Positions 1 through 9,438 are shown, numbered from the stretch's first letter. The stretch is 64,000 nt of DNA from Streptosporangiaceae bacterium (GCA_019239975.1 JAFAZE010000015.1:18638-82637); one strand, 5' to 3'. Notes: generated from the sequence alone by a model not told the origin. Program-made: numbers and translations.

Positions 1-1515
1 CGCCTTGCCGGTCTCCAGGGCGCGGCAGACGAGCTGGGCGTGCGTCTGGTGCCTGGTCACGATGAAGATCGCGTCCAGCGACCGATCCTCCAGCACGGCG
101 TCCGCGGTCGTCGATGCCTTCGTGAAGCCGAACTTCCGCTGGGCGTTGACCGCCGAAAGCGGCCGGGTCGTCGCGACGTGCGCCAGCCGGGCGGTCCTGA
201 GCCCCGCCAGGTGCGGCAGCAGCATCGAGGACGCGTAGTTGCCCGCGCCGATGAAGCCGGCCGCGACCTGCGCCTTTCTCGCTGATGTGCGGCGCGGCGC
301 CGGGGTGCCGGCACGGGGCAGCACGCGGCTGGTCGCCGGGGCCGGCGCGTCCCCGGCGGGCACCGGGTACTCGAGCAGCACGCCAACGGCCTTCAGCTCG
401 CCCGACTTCAGGCCGGCGTAAACCCCGGCCGCGTCCGCCATCGGGTACACACCCGAGATGAGGGTCGCCACCTCGACCTCGTTGCGGGCGACGAGGTCGA
501 GGAAGGACTCCAGGTTGCGCTTCTCGGTCCAGCGCACGTACCCGGCTGGGTAGTCGATGCCCTCGAGCTCGTAGCGGTCGTCGTAGCGCCCGGGCCCATA
601 GGATCGGGAGAACCGGACGTCGAGTTCCTTGCCGTAGTAGGCGTTCCAGGGGAGGTCCAGTTTCATCTTCCCGATGTCGACGACCCGGGCGCGGTCCCTT
701 GCCAGCTTCACGGCCGCCTCGGCCGGCCCGTTGGCCGTGCCGCCCGCGGCCAGGAAAACGTGGTCGGCGCCGCGCCCGCTGGTGATCGCGGCGAGGTCGC
801 GGACGACGCCGTCCAGCCCCGCGGGCGGCCCGCACGCCGCCGCCCCCGCCTTCTCCGCCAGCCGGCAGCGGTCGTCGACCGGGTCGATCCCGACCACCTG
901 AACGCCGGCCGCGATCAGCAGCCTGACCACGAGCTGGCCGACGAGGCCGAGGCCGATCACGGCCGCCGTCTCGCCGAGCTGGACCTCGGCACGGCGCACC
1001 CCGTGCATGGCGATCGACGCCACCGTGGAGAACGCGGCGTGCTCGGGCAGCACGCCCGGCGGAACCGCGGCGCACAGGTTGACCGGAACCCAGTTGTACT
1101 CGGCGTGCAGCGCGTGCTCGTTGCCCGCCGCGGCGACGAGCTGGCCGGCCCGGAACTCCCCGGCCCCGGGGCCCACCTCGGTCACCACGCCGCACAGCGA
1201 GTAACCGAGCGGGGTGTAGGAGTTGAGCCGGTTCATGACCTTCTTGTACGCGGCGAGCACGCCCTGCTGCCGCGCCGCGTCGAGGACCTTGCGCACCTGG
1301 TCCGGCCGCGCCCGCGCCATTCCCACCATCGACATGCTCGCCTCGGACACCTTCATCATCTCGGTGCCGGCCGAGATGAGGGAGAACAGCGACCGCACGA
1401 GGACCCCCCCGGGACGGCACACCGGTGCGGGTACGTCAAGGACGGCGAGCTCCCCGGTCCTGTAGTTCTGGGCTATCTGCTTCATCGGGGTTTCATCAGG
1501 TCCTTCGTCAGTCAT
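1..1515 (-). CDS. Bi-domain oxidoreductase (MDR alcohol dehydrogenase-like + Gfo/Idh/MocA), 3' part cut by window edge
   Basis: About 505 codons are visible, open to the left edge. Residues about 10-370 are a medium-chain dehydrogenase/reductase. The usual zinc-ligand CGT motif reads AGT (ISAGTEMMK), so the catalytic zinc is probably absent, as is common in this fused family; the nucleotide fold GLGLVGQ is intact. After a Pro/Ala linker a Gfo/Idh/MocA Rossmann domain begins (GAGNYAS, about residue 420) and continues out of the window (TRHQTH...ALETGK). Such fusions occur in polysaccharide clusters and probably oxidise or rearrange a nucleotide sugar or its side chain. The ATG at 1515 overlaps the asparagine synthase stop (ATGA). 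An in-frame ATG at 1485 (MKQIAQNY) matches the usual family start better. Last visible gene of the sugar transferase operon; substrate unknown. Confidence 0.87.
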   Translation of the reverse strand, partial: MTDEGPDETPMKQIAQNYRTGELAVLDVPAPVCRPGGVLVRSLFSLISAGTEMMKVSEASMSMVGMARARPDQVRKVLDAARQQGVLAAYKKVMNRLNSYTPLGYSLCGVVTEVGPGAGEFRAGQLVAAAGNEHALHAEYNWVPVNLCAAVPPGVLPEHAAFSTVASIAMHGVRRAEVQLGETAAVIGLGLVGQLVVRLLIAAGVQVVGIDPVDDRCRLAEKAGAAACGPPAGLDGVVRDLAAITSGRGADHVFLAAGGTANGPAEAAVKLARDRARVVDIGKMKLDLPWNAYYGKELDVRFSRSYGPGRYDDRYELEGIDYPAGYVRWTEKRNLESFLDLVARNEVEVATLISGVYPMADAAGVYAGLKSGELKAVGVLLEYPVPAGDAPAPATSRVLPRAGTPAPRRTSARKAQVAAGFIGAGNYASSMLLPHLAGLRTARLAHVATTRPLSAVNAQRKFGFTKASTTADAVLEDRSLDAIFIVTRHQTHAQLVCRALETGKA

Positions 1516-3419
1516 GCCGCCACGCCCATGGACCGCACGTTGCGGTACCACAGTTCGAGCGTCAGCAGCTGCCATATCTGCTTGGCACGGTCCTCGCGGC
1601 CGGTCTGCTCGTCGTCGATGAGGCGGAGCAGCGCGCCGCCCCGGATCAGGCCGGTCCCGGCCAGCTCGCCACCGATGAGCACGTCGCGGATGACCTCACG
1701 CAGGTCGTTGCGGACCCACGCCCGCAGCGGGGCGCTGAACGAGGCCTTCGGCCGGTACACGATCTCGCGCGGCAGCCAGCTCTCCGCGGCCCGCTTGAGG
1801 GCCACCTTGCCCTGGCGGCGCCTGATCTTGTCCCTGCCGCCGACGGAGAACGCCGCGCGCGCGACGACGGGATCCACGAACGGGACCCGGACCTCCACGG
1901 AGGCCGCCATGCTGGCGCGGTCGGTGTAGGCGAGGTTGAGCCCGGGCAGAAACAGCCGGGTGTCGGCGAGGCACATCCGGTTGACCTCGTCCCGCAGCGA
2001 GTTGTCGTTGTAGACGTCGCCGTGCTCCGCGATGACCTGGCCGACGTGGCCGGCCAGGTCGGGGCCCACCAGCGCGGTGAGCTCCACGGCGTCGTACAGC
2101 GTGTAGCTGCGGCGGAACCGGGGCTCCTCGGGCAGCTCGGCGAACGTGAGGAAGCGCTTCGCCCACCGGGCGTAGCGCAGGCCGCGGCCCCTCACGCTGA
2201 CCGGGGACCGCTCGACGGCGAAGCGCGCGCCGGCCCGGGGAGCGGCGGGAAGCCTGCTGTACCGGCCGGCCATCACGCACGCCAGATGCTTGCGGTAGCC
2301 GCCGAACAGCTCGTCGGCGCCCATGCCGGACAGCATCACCTTGACGCCGCGCTCGCGCGCGGCCTCGCACATCAGCAGCGTGTTGATCGCGGCGGGATCA
2401 CCGATCGGCTCGTCGAGGACGTCGACCATCCGGGGCAGCAGGTCCACGATGTCCGGTGCGATCTCTATCTCGTGCAGGCCGATGCCGAAGCGCGCGGCGA
2501 CCTTCCGCGCGTAGAGCGCGTCATCCGGCATGGCCTCCAGCCGCTGGTCTTCGGGCCGGAACGTGATCGTGTACGCGTCGATCTCCTGCGCGGCCTGGTG
2601 CGCGAGGACGGTGACGATGCTCGAGTCCAGGCCGCCGCTGAGGAAGCTCGACACCGGCACGTCGGACACCAGGTGGGCGGCGACGGACTCCCGGATCACC
2701 GCGCCCAGGTCGGCGGCGGGCCCCTCCGCCGCCTCGCCCGCCACCTCCGCGGCGCGCCAGTAGTGCTCCACCCGGAGCCTGCCGTCCGGGCTGACGCGCG
2801 CCCACGATCCGCCGGGAAGCTTCCGCACTCCGTCAACGGCGCACCGCTGCTCGGGCACCCAGTAATAGAGCATCGACGCCACCATGGCGCCCGGCTCGAT
2901 CCGCAGCTCGGTGCCCATCGCGGTGAGCAGCGCCTTCAGCTCCGACGCGAAGACCAGGCCGTCGCCCCGCGGGAGGTAGTACAGCGGCTTTATGCCCAGC
3001 GGGTCCCGGGCCAGCACGAGATCGCCGGCCGCCGTGTCCGCCAGCGCGAACGCGAACATCCCGCGGAACCTGCGCAGCGCGGCCGGTCCCCACGTCCGCC
3101 AGGCCTCCAGCACGACCTCGGTGTCCGACCTGGTGACGAACGTGACGCCCTGGCCGGCGAGCTCGGCTCGCAGCTGCCGGTAGTTGTACAGCTCGCCGTT
3201 GTAGACGAGTGTCATGCCGTGCTTGGACAGCGGCTGGTCGGCCGCGGCGGTCAGGTCGATGATCGACAGCCGCCGGTGCCCGAGGTGAACCGAGACCCGC
3301 TCGTCCTCGTGACCCCACACCCCGGCGGCGTCCGGCCCGCGATGGGCGATCCGGTCGCTCATCACGTCCACCAGCTTCTGGCCGTCGGCCTGCTGGTAAC
3401 ACCCCGCGATTCCGCACAT
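1512..3419 (-). CDS. asnB: Asparagine synthase (glutamine-hydrolysing), AsnB type
   Basis: 635 residues, the normal length for the family. It begins MCGIAG, so Cys2 after Met removal is the glutaminase nucleophile; NGELYN and RGMFAFAL are typical class II glutamine amidotransferase motifs. The synthetase half carries the PP-loop SGGLDSS (about residue 258), which binds ATP to adenylate a carboxylate. In biosynthesis it makes Asn from Asp, but members embedded in exopolysaccharide clusters are thought to amidate uronic acids or peptide side chains. The context here (sugar transferase, GT4, two-domain oxidoreductase) favours a glycan-modifying role. It starts 2 bp after the GT4 gene ends and overlaps the next gene by ATGA, so the genes are cotranscribed. 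Confidence 0.93.
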   Translation of the reverse strand: MCGIAGCYQQADGQKLVDVMSDRIAHRGPDAAGVWGHEDERVSVHLGHRRLSIIDLTAAADQPLSKHGMTLVYNGELYNYRQLRAELAGQGVTFVTRSDTEVVLEAWRTWGPAALRRFRGMFAFALADTAAGDLVLARDPLGIKPLYYLPRGDGLVFASELKALLTAMGTELRIEPGAMVASMLYYWVPEQRCAVDGVRKLPGGSWARVSPDGRLRVEHYWRAAEVAGEAAEGPAADLGAVIRESVAAHLVSDVPVSSFLSGGLDSSIVTVLAHQAAQEIDAYTITFRPEDQRLEAMPDDALYARKVAARFGIGLHEIEIAPDIVDLLPRMVDVLDEPIGDPAAINTLLMCEAARERGVKVMLSGMGADELFGGYRKHLACVMAGRYSRLPAAPRAGARFAVERSPVSVRGRGLRYARWAKRFLTFAELPEEPRFRRSYTLYDAVELTALVGPDLAGHVGQVIAEHGDVYNDNSLRDEVNRMCLADTRLFLPGLNLAYTDRASMAASVEVRVPFVDPVVARAAFSVGGRDKIRRRQGKVALKRAAESWLPREIVYRPKASFSAPLRAWVRNDLREVIRDVLIGGELAGTGLIRGGALLRLIDDEQTGREDRAKQIWQLLTLELWYRNVRSMGVAA

Positions 3420-3421
3420 GG

Positions 3422-4615
3422 TCAGCTGGCCCCGGCCGTCAGGCGCCGGTAGACGCCCAGGTACGCGCGCTCCTGGTGGCTCCAGGCCAGCTCCTGCTCG
3501 ACGCGAATGCGCCCCAGCTTGCCCAGCCGGGCCCGTGCCTGCTCATCGTCCATGAGCCCGGCGATCGCCCTGGCGTACTCACGGGTGTCGCTGGGCCTGA
3601 CGTACACGCCGGCGTCGCCGACCGAAACCCGCGTTTCCCGCAGGTCGAAGGCGACCACGGGCAGCTCGAAGGCCATGTATTCCATCGACTTGTTCATCGT
3701 CGACAGGTCGTTGAGCGGGTTCTTGGGATCCGGCGAGAGGCCGGCGTCCGCGGTGGACAGGATGCGCGTGACGAGCTCGTCCGGCGCCCGGCCGGTGAAC
3801 TCCACGTGGCCGGCCAGGCCGAGCTCGTCCCGCAGCGCCACCAGGTCGCCGAAGCAGTCCCCGTTGCCGATCAGCGTGAACGCGATGTCGTCACGCCCGA
3901 ACTCGTGCACCACGATGTGCGCGGCCCGCACCACGATGTCCACCCCGTCCTGCGGCCCCATGACGCCGATGTACGCGGCGAGGAACCGCCGCCCGCGGCG
4001 CTGCGCGGGATCGGCCGGGCCGCGCCGCAGGCGCTCCGGGTCGGGGCCGCTGCGGACGATCGTGACGTCGGCGGCGGGCTTGCCGCTCCGCTCGACGGCT
4101 ATCTCGCGGTAGGAGCCGTTGGTGGCGATCACGTGGTCCGCCGTCCGGTGTGTCCTGCGCTCGAGAGCGCGCAGCGCCCGGTACGGGAGCCTCGGCCCGC
4201 GCGGGAAGCGGGACTCGTAGAGCTCGGGGCACAGGTCGTGATGGTCGAAGACGAACCGGGTGCCGTCGAGCGCCCGGAAGGCGGCGGCGATCGGCCAGAA
4301 GATGTCGGGCGGGTTGCACGCCTGGATCACGGCGAAGCGGCCCGACCGCCTCGCCTTGACGGTCAGCCACGCCGTCGCCAGGAAGGAGTACACGTACTCG
4401 GTGACGAAGCCGAGCTTGCTGCCGCCGGGCGCGTAGGGCCGGTACTTGTACAGCTCGACGGAGCCGGTCACCTGGTACGCCGGATCACCGTCGCCCCTGG
4501 GGCACACGACGGCGACCCGGTATCCCGCCGACACGAGGGCCTGGCACTCGAGCCACACCCGGCGGTCGAAGGGCACCGGAAGGTTCTGGACAATGATGAG
4601 CACCCGGGTTTTCAC
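3422..4615 (-). CDS. Glycosyltransferase family 4
   Basis: GT-B fold retaining glycosyltransferase of the WbuB/WcaI-like group. The N-terminus KTRVLIIVQNLPVPFDRRVW carries the family's DRRVWLE block. The C-terminal donor-binding region has GLSPDPKNPLNDLSTMNKSMEYMAFELPVVAFDLRETR, corresponding to the conserved PNKxxEYMAxGxPVV segment. It is soluble or peripheral and adds a sugar from a nucleotide-sugar donor to a lipid-linked acceptor. The open frame extends to 4708, with an ATG at 4663, but family alignment begins near the GTG at 4615 (VKTRVLII), chosen here although no strong Shine-Dalgarno is visible. It lies between the ECF sigma gene and asnB, so it most likely extends the glycan started by the upstream sugar transferase. 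Confidence 0.88.
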   Translation of the reverse strand: MKTRVLIIVQNLPVPFDRRVWLECQALVSAGYRVAVVCPRGDGDPAYQVTGSVELYKYRPYAPGGSKLGFVTEYVYSFLATAWLTVKARRSGRFAVIQACNPPDIFWPIAAAFRALDGTRFVFDHHDLCPELYESRFPRGPRLPYRALRALERRTHRTADHVIATNGSYREIAVERSGKPAADVTIVRSGPDPERLRRGPADPAQRRGRRFLAAYIGVMGPQDGVDIVVRAAHIVVHEFGRDDIAFTLIGNGDCFGDLVALRDELGLAGHVEFTGRAPDELVTRILSTADAGLSPDPKNPLNDLSTMNKSMEYMAFELPVVAFDLRETRVSVGDAGVYVRPSDTREYARAIAGLMDDEQARARLGKLGRIRVEQELAWSHQERAYLGVYRRLTAGAS

Positions 4616-4719
4616 GTCTACAGGAACACGAAGAGGGCGAGCGTGATACGGGGGGCGCCTCATTGAGTTGACGGCACGGGACGGCACGGCATGGCGCCCG
4701 CCGGGCACGAATGCTCAGC

Positions 4720-5292
4720 TCACGAGGCCTGCAGCAGCACGCGGAGCCTCGCCAGGCACCGTCCGCGCGTGGGACCGATGCTGCCGATGGGAAGGCCGAG
4801 TTGATCTGATATCTCCGTGTAGGAAGTTGGCGGATCCGCCATCAGCAGCTCGAGCAGCCTCTGCCACCGCCGGGGCAGGCGGGACATCGCGTCCCGGACG
4901 GTCTGGGCGCGCTCGTCCGCGAGGAGGCGCTCGTCGATCTCGGGCCCGGCGGCCATCGCGTCCACGAGATCGGTTTCGTCCTGGCCCAGAACGATCCTCT
5001 TGCGCGCCGCCACGCAGCGCAGGCACTCGTGCCGCGCCGTCGATGCGAGCCAGGAGCCCACGCGTTCGGGGCGCTGGAGACGGTTGATGTGCTCGAGCAG
5101 GCGCAGCCACGTCGTCTGGGCGACGTCGGCGGCATCGCTTTCCACCAGCTTGAATTCACCGGTAATTGACCAGATGAGCCTGGCGTAGTTATCAACCAGC
5201 CGCTCCCACGCTCGCATGTCACCGTCGCCGGCGCGACGAACCAATTCGGCGACGTCCAGGTCAGCAATCTTTTGCTCTGGCGTCATCGTCAT
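4720..5292 (-). CDS. ECF-type RNA polymerase sigma-70 family factor
   Basis: 190 residues. Region 2 (about 15-90) contains the DxAQTTWLRLLEHINRL block, equivalent to the conserved DxxQexfl...w; region 4 (about 125-185) is a helix-turn-helix (YTEISDQLGLPIGSIGPTRGRCLARLR). The SIGPTRGR ending is typical of sigma4 of the actinobacterial SigE-like ECF set. The start ATG at 5292 has a clear GAGGAG Shine-Dalgarno. It lies 33 bp after the sugar transferase stop and is probably in the same transcript. No anti-sigma gene (ZAS zinc-finger or RskA type) is adjacent, so control may be by transcription, C-terminal extension-free activation or a distant partner. It probably drives surface-glycan or envelope genes; that target is inference. 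Confidence 0.9.
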   Translation of the reverse strand: MTMTPEQKIADLDVAELVRRAGDGDMRAWERLVDNYARLIWSITGEFKLVESDAADVAQTTWLRLLEHINRLQRPERVGSWLASTARHECLRCVAARKRIVLGQDETDLVDAMAAGPEIDERLLADERAQTVRDAMSRLPRRWQRLLELLMADPPTSYTEISDQLGLPIGSIGPTRGRCLARLRVLLQAS

Positions 5293-5325
5293 CTGTCTTC
5301 TCCTCTATTACGGGAGGCCCACCGA

Positions 5326-6813
5326 TTAGTAGGCGCCCGACCCCCTGAAGATCGCTGCGAACGTCTTCCAGAGGATTTGCAGGTCGAGCGCGAATGACCA
5401 GTTCTCCACGTAGCGCAAATCGAGCCGGACGGATTCGTCCCACGACAGATCTGACCGGCCGTTCACCTGCCAGAGGCCGGTCAGCCCGGGTTTCACGACG
5501 AGCCTGCGCCGGACGTGGTCCGCGTACCTGGCGGCCTCATCCGGAAGCGCGGGCCGCGGTCCCACCAGCGACATGTCGCCGCGGAACACGTTCAGAAGCT
5601 GTGGCAGCTCATCTACCGACCATCGCCTCAGACGTGCCCCCAGCGCCGTGACGCGCGGGTCCCTGCGCAGCTTGAAGAGCACCCCGTCGAGGTCATTGCC
5701 GCCCGCGACCTGGCCGCGGAGCCGCTCGGCGCCGACGACCATCGTGCGGAACTTGTAGATCTTGAAGACCTGGCCGTCCTTGCCGACCCTTGTCTGAGTG
5801 AAGAACGCCGGCCCCTTGTCGGAGAGCCTGATCACTATCGCCAGCGTCAGGATCAGCGGGGACAGCAGAACGAGCGCCGTCCCGGCGGCGCACCGGTCGA
5901 ACAACCCCTTCACGACCTGCCGCAGGCCGCTGAGCTGCGGGTGATCGACGTGCAGCAGGGTCAGCCCGGCGATCGGCCTGACCGTCGTCCGCGGCCCGGC
6001 CACATCCAGCAGGGCGGGCGCGACGCAGAGGTCCGTGCCGGTCTTCTCCAGTTCCCAGGCCAGCGACCGGAGCGTGAGGCCATCGATCTCCGGGCAGGAG
6101 ACCACCGCCACGGTGTCCGCCCCGCACCGGCGCACGGCCGTGCCGACGTCACCAAGGCCGCCGATCACCGGGACGCCGACGACCTCCCGGCTCCCGGACC
6201 GGGCCACGCACGCGGCGACGACCCTGAGCCCGTGGTATTTGTCCCGCCGCAGCTCGGTGATGAGGCCGGCCACCGCGCCCTCGTGCCCGACCGCCACCAC
6301 GCTGGACACGCAGCGGCCGGCGTCGCGCTGTCTGTGCAGTCGCTTGCGCAGGGCGTACCTGGCGGCCATGGTCAGCGCGGTGACACCCGGCATGGCGATG
6401 ACCAGGTACCCGCGGGACAACTCGGTGTTGACCAGGTAGGACAGTATGGCCAGCCCCGCGGTCAGGCTCACCCCGGCGCTCAGAACCCTGCGGAACTCGT
6501 CGGAGCCGATTCCGATGAAGCGGGCGTCGTAGCCGCCGGCCAGCCACAAGGTGAGTACCCAGAGCAACGGAAGCACCAGGCTCAGCGCCGCGTATACCCT
6601 TGTGAAATGGCCGTCAAAGCGCAGCTGGAGCGCCGCGGTCACGGCCAGGATCGCGCAGCCAAGATCGGCGAGTGCCACATGGCGCAAGTAGGTTTTTGTC
6701 CACGTTGTCAGCCGGCGGCGCGATCGCCGCGCACCTTTACTATTCGCTCTGACGACATAGTCAGACACGGTATCCGCCCCCAAAATGGGTACAGCGGCAT
6801 TGCCGCGTGGCAC
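5326..6813 (-). CDS. Exopolysaccharide polyprenyl glycosylphosphotransferase (undecaprenyl-phosphate sugar-1-phosphate transferase)
   Basis: 495 residues, WbaP/WcaJ-like. The N-terminal half has several hydrophobic helices (LADLGCAILAVTAAL, LSLVLPLLWVLTLW, LTAGLAILSYLV) and a CoA-binding-like Rossmann domain. The C-terminal third is the catalytic bacterial sugar transferase domain: FTQTRVGKDGQVFKIYKFRTM, SVDELPQLLNVFRGDMSLVGPRP and KPGLTGLWQVNGRSDLSWDE. It transfers a hexose-1-phosphate to undecaprenyl phosphate at the inner membrane, the first step of repeat-unit assembly. It is first in a minus-strand operon with the ECF sigma, GT4, AsnB and oxidoreductase genes. The frame opens at a GTG (6813); a GTG at 6768, preceded by a GGGGGCGG stretch, is an equally plausible start. 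Confidence 0.93.
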   Translation of the reverse strand: MPRGNAAVPILGADTVSDYVVRANSKGARRSRRRLTTWTKTYLRHVALADLGCAILAVTAALQLRFDGHFTRVYAALSLVLPLLWVLTLWLAGGYDARFIGIGSDEFRRVLSAGVSLTAGLAILSYLVNTELSRGYLVIAMPGVTALTMAARYALRKRLHRQRDAGRCVSSVVAVGHEGAVAGLITELRRDKYHGLRVVAACVARSGSREVVGVPVIGGLGDVGTAVRRCGADTVAVVSCPEIDGLTLRSLAWELEKTGTDLCVAPALLDVAGPRTTVRPIAGLTLLHVDHPQLSGLRQVVKGLFDRCAAGTALVLLSPLILTLAIVIRLSDKGPAFFTQTRVGKDGQVFKIYKFRTMVVGAERLRGQVAGGNDLDGVLFKLRRDPRVTALGARLRRWSVDELPQLLNVFRGDMSLVGPRPALPDEAARYADHVRRRLVVKPGLTGLWQVNGRSDLSWDESVRLDLRYVENWSFALDLQILWKTFAAIFRGSGAY

Positions 6814-7017
6814 CCCATGGTCCCACTCGGATCCCGAATCTCGGTTTCCCGTCTCCAGTAATTGAGACGCATGGCGGATCAGGCGGGTTTACACGTCTCG
6901 CGCAGATTTATCAGCTACGGCCGGCGGCTTATAGCATTTCATTTATTTTCATTCATGTCATAACTTGAATGAGTTTAGAAGGCAATTTCCGCATATTTCG
7001 CCCAGCTCACGCTTAGG
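6814..7017 (-). promoter_or_regulatory. AT-rich intergenic region, probable promoter of the sugar transferase operon
   Basis: About 200 bp of strikingly AT-rich DNA (around 6,890-7,010) between the GH92-like gene and the sugar transferase. On the minus strand a TTGCCT hexamer, a 17-nt spacer and TATGAC resemble -35 and -10 elements near 6,960-6,990. A 6-bp inverted repeat, TCATTC...GAATGA, at about 6,950-6,973 could be an operator. Base composition and position support a promoter; the exact hexamers are inference. Confidence 0.4.
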
Positions 7018-9438
7018 TTACATATGCAGCAAAAGGTGCATGGCCCCGGCTGGCTCTGCTGCCCTGAAGCGCACCAGCACGGTGCCGGCGGGCAGGCCCT
7101 TCAGCGTGACGACCTGCCCGCTGGAGACGTGCGACCAGTGGCCGGCTGGCAGCGCGGCGCCGTTCACCGTTACCGCTGCCGGCACGGCTGGCGCGCTCAC
7201 CTTCGCCTGCGATGCGCCGCCGAGGGGGTCATTGCTGAACCGCAGGTAGGTGCTGCCGTCGGTGCTGGCGGAGAGCACCTCGCCGTCGCTTCCCGTTATG
7301 TACACCGGACCAATGCGTGACGGGCTGGCCGTCATACCGAAGGTCAGCGTGTTGCTGTGGCTGGCGAGCGTCTCGCCGGACAGGAACTGGCTGGGATACG
7401 CCAGGCCGTTGACCTTGATGGACGACACGTACGGGGTGGACGGCGAGTTGTCCCGTGCCTGGACGACGGTGTCCCGCCGTCCGTGGATCACGGCCCTTGT
7501 CACCGCCGGGCTGTTGAGGACCCACTGCGCCCCCGGCGACTGAATCGGGTAGATGCCGAGGTTGGCGAGAACCTCCGCGCTGGCGTTGTCGGTGTAGTAC
7601 AGCGAGCCGCTGCTGGGCAGGTTCTCCCACATGCTGAGCGAGCTGAACTCGGGAAGAAAGTAGTCCCGGATCACGTCCTGCGACACCCACGGGCTGTTCG
7701 CCGAGATGGCGAGGTAGGGCTGCACCAGCTGGTAATCGTTGTACCAGGCATTCGGAACGCGGTAGATGCTGGCGATCTTTGAACTCATTGTGGTGTCGCC
7801 GTAAATACCGGCGAGCCCCAGCGCGTCGTGCGGTTCGTCGAAAGCGTAGCTCGCGGTGTTTCCCTCGAACAGGCCAGCGTCAACCGGTGCCCAGCTGCCA
7901 TCGGTGTTCCTGGCCTGGAAGATCATGCTGGCGGGGTTCCAGGTCTTGAGATAAGCCCTGCCCCAGGGGAGGTAGGTGTGGTAGGTGGCGGAGTCCCCGA
8001 GCACGTACCCGAGGTGCGCCAAGGCCTCCAGCTGCGTAGAGAACTCAAGGCCACGCGACAGGTAGTTGACGGTTCCGGTGTTCGCAGGAACATAGCCGTA
8101 CTTGTAAAAGCCGCCCCTGATCAGGTACATGCTCGTCGCGTTCATACCCATGGTCGCCAGGATCGCCGCCTCCGCGGCGTGGTAGTCAACGCCGGTCACA
8201 CCCTCCAGCCGGGCGGCGAGGAAGAAATAGCTGAAGAACCCCCACTGCTGGCCGGACCACGCATCGGGGGTGTACGGATCCCAGTTGCCCTCGAGAAATC
8301 CATCACGGTTGTACTGCGACAAATATGTGTTCAGCACATCCCGCATGACAGCCGGATCGATGAGTGTCAGGAACGCGTACACATTACGACCCTGATCGAA
8401 CGAGCATCTGAAGTACCCGCCGCCCACCCGCGCCCACCAGACGGAGGATCCGATGGTGAGCAGCCTCGTACTCGGTGACACGGGTGTGTATCCCGGCCTG
8501 TTGTCGGTGACGTCGACAATGTTCGCGTACAGCGTGTACAGGCCGGTGTAGATCTCCTTCGCCGTGAGGGTGCTGGCGCTCTGCACGTCGATCCTGCCGA
8601 GCTTCGCGTTCCACGCATCCCTGAGGTGCCGCACCGCTCTGGTGAAGTCGAGGGTGCGGAACTCGCTGATGAAGTTGTGCCGCGCCCTGGACATGCTGGT
8701 CGCGGAGAGAGCCACCGCCACGGTGACCGGCGTCCTCGGCGCGAACGTGAGGTAACCGCCGGCACCATCGCCGGCGATGCTCCGCGCACCGCTCCTCACC
8801 CCGCTGCCCGTGAACGTCCCGTGACCGGTAGCGGGGCTGCTGAACTTGATGTAGAAGTAGCAAGCCTGGCCGTCGCCGTTGCTCAAGGTCACTTCGGCCG
8901 TCTGACGGTCGGCATACATGAATGTGCTGCCCGACCAGGTGACGTACGAGTTCTCCACTTCCTGCACGAGAAGGTCCACCGCCTCATAAGAGGCGGCGTC
9001 GCTGAAGACATACCGGTACACGGCCACGTCAGGGGTGACCGTGAGCGCTACGGCCGACCCCTTGGCGGCGCTGCGGGAGCTGTAGGTGATGTTCGTCTCC
9101 GACGGGCTCGCGCCGACAGATGCGCGCCAGTCCGCGGTGCCCTTGTCGGCCACCTGGTCGACGGTTGGGTACAGCAGCAGTCCCCTGGTGACGCTGTCGG
9201 CTATCTCGCCCTGCGGTGTCGACCACAGACCAATGCGCCCCAGCGGGTAGCGCATGAAGACCTCGCCCGGGCCCTGGTCGTTGTCGACGAACCGCGTGTA
9301 GTCGGTGATGCGGAAGTTGCGGACCGTCTGAACGACCGATGGGCTGCAGCCCGTCAGCGAGAACGTGGCGGTGAACAGCAGCGTCGCCAGCGCCGCCGTG
9401 GCAAAGCCGCGGGCGCGTACCCGCGAGGACCAGGTCAT
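7018..9438 (-). CDS. GH92-like alpha-mannosidase family lipoprotein, divergent
   Basis: 806 residues. The signal peptide ends in a lipobox (FSLTGC), so it is probably exported and lipid-anchored. The N-terminal beta-sandwich is followed by an (alpha/alpha)6-type region resembling GH92 exo-alpha-mannosidases: LEGNWDPYTPDAWSGQ, GGFYKYGYVPANTG, DGSWAPVD, EGNTASYAFDEPHDALGL. The C-terminus has LGIYPIQSPGAQWVLNSP and NTLTFGM, matching the GFYPVCPGS...LGSP tail. The Glu of the EGN motif is present, but the GNDDxGQ block expected just before the GIYPI segment reads YTDNASAEV, so catalytic machinery may be altered. The ATG at 9438 overlaps the preceding stop by one base (TGATG). A role in trimming extracellular glycan is inferred from context. 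Confidence 0.78.
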   Translation of the reverse strand: MTWSSRVRARGFATAALATLLFTATFSLTGCSPSVVQTVRNFRITDYTRFVDNDQGPGEVFMRYPLGRIGLWSTPQGEIADSVTRGLLLYPTVDQVADKGTADWRASVGASPSETNITYSSRSAAKGSAVALTVTPDVAVYRYVFSDAASYEAVDLLVQEVENSYVTWSGSTFMYADRQTAEVTLSNGDGQACYFYIKFSSPATGHGTFTGSGVRSGARSIAGDGAGGYLTFAPRTPVTVAVALSATSMSRARHNFISEFRTLDFTRAVRHLRDAWNAKLGRIDVQSASTLTAKEIYTGLYTLYANIVDVTDNRPGYTPVSPSTRLLTIGSSVWWARVGGGYFRCSFDQGRNVYAFLTLIDPAVMRDVLNTYLSQYNRDGFLEGNWDPYTPDAWSGQQWGFFSYFFLAARLEGVTGVDYHAAEAAILATMGMNATSMYLIRGGFYKYGYVPANTGTVNYLSRGLEFSTQLEALAHLGYVLGDSATYHTYLPWGRAYLKTWNPASMIFQARNTDGSWAPVDAGLFEGNTASYAFDEPHDALGLAGIYGDTTMSSKIASIYRVPNAWYNDYQLVQPYLAISANSPWVSQDVIRDYFLPEFSSLSMWENLPSSGSLYYTDNASAEVLANLGIYPIQSPGAQWVLNSPAVTRAVIHGRRDTVVQARDNSPSTPYVSSIKVNGLAYPSQFLSGETLASHSNTLTFGMTASPSRIGPVYITGSDGEVLSASTDGSTYLRFSNDPLGGASQAKVSAPAVPAAVTVNGAALPAGHWSHVSSGQVVTLKGLPAGTVLVRFRAAEPAGAMHLLLHM

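Noticed and set aside
1425..3452. 675-codon plus-strand frame over asnB
   Set aside because: Antisense shadow; the minus strand encodes a full AsnB.
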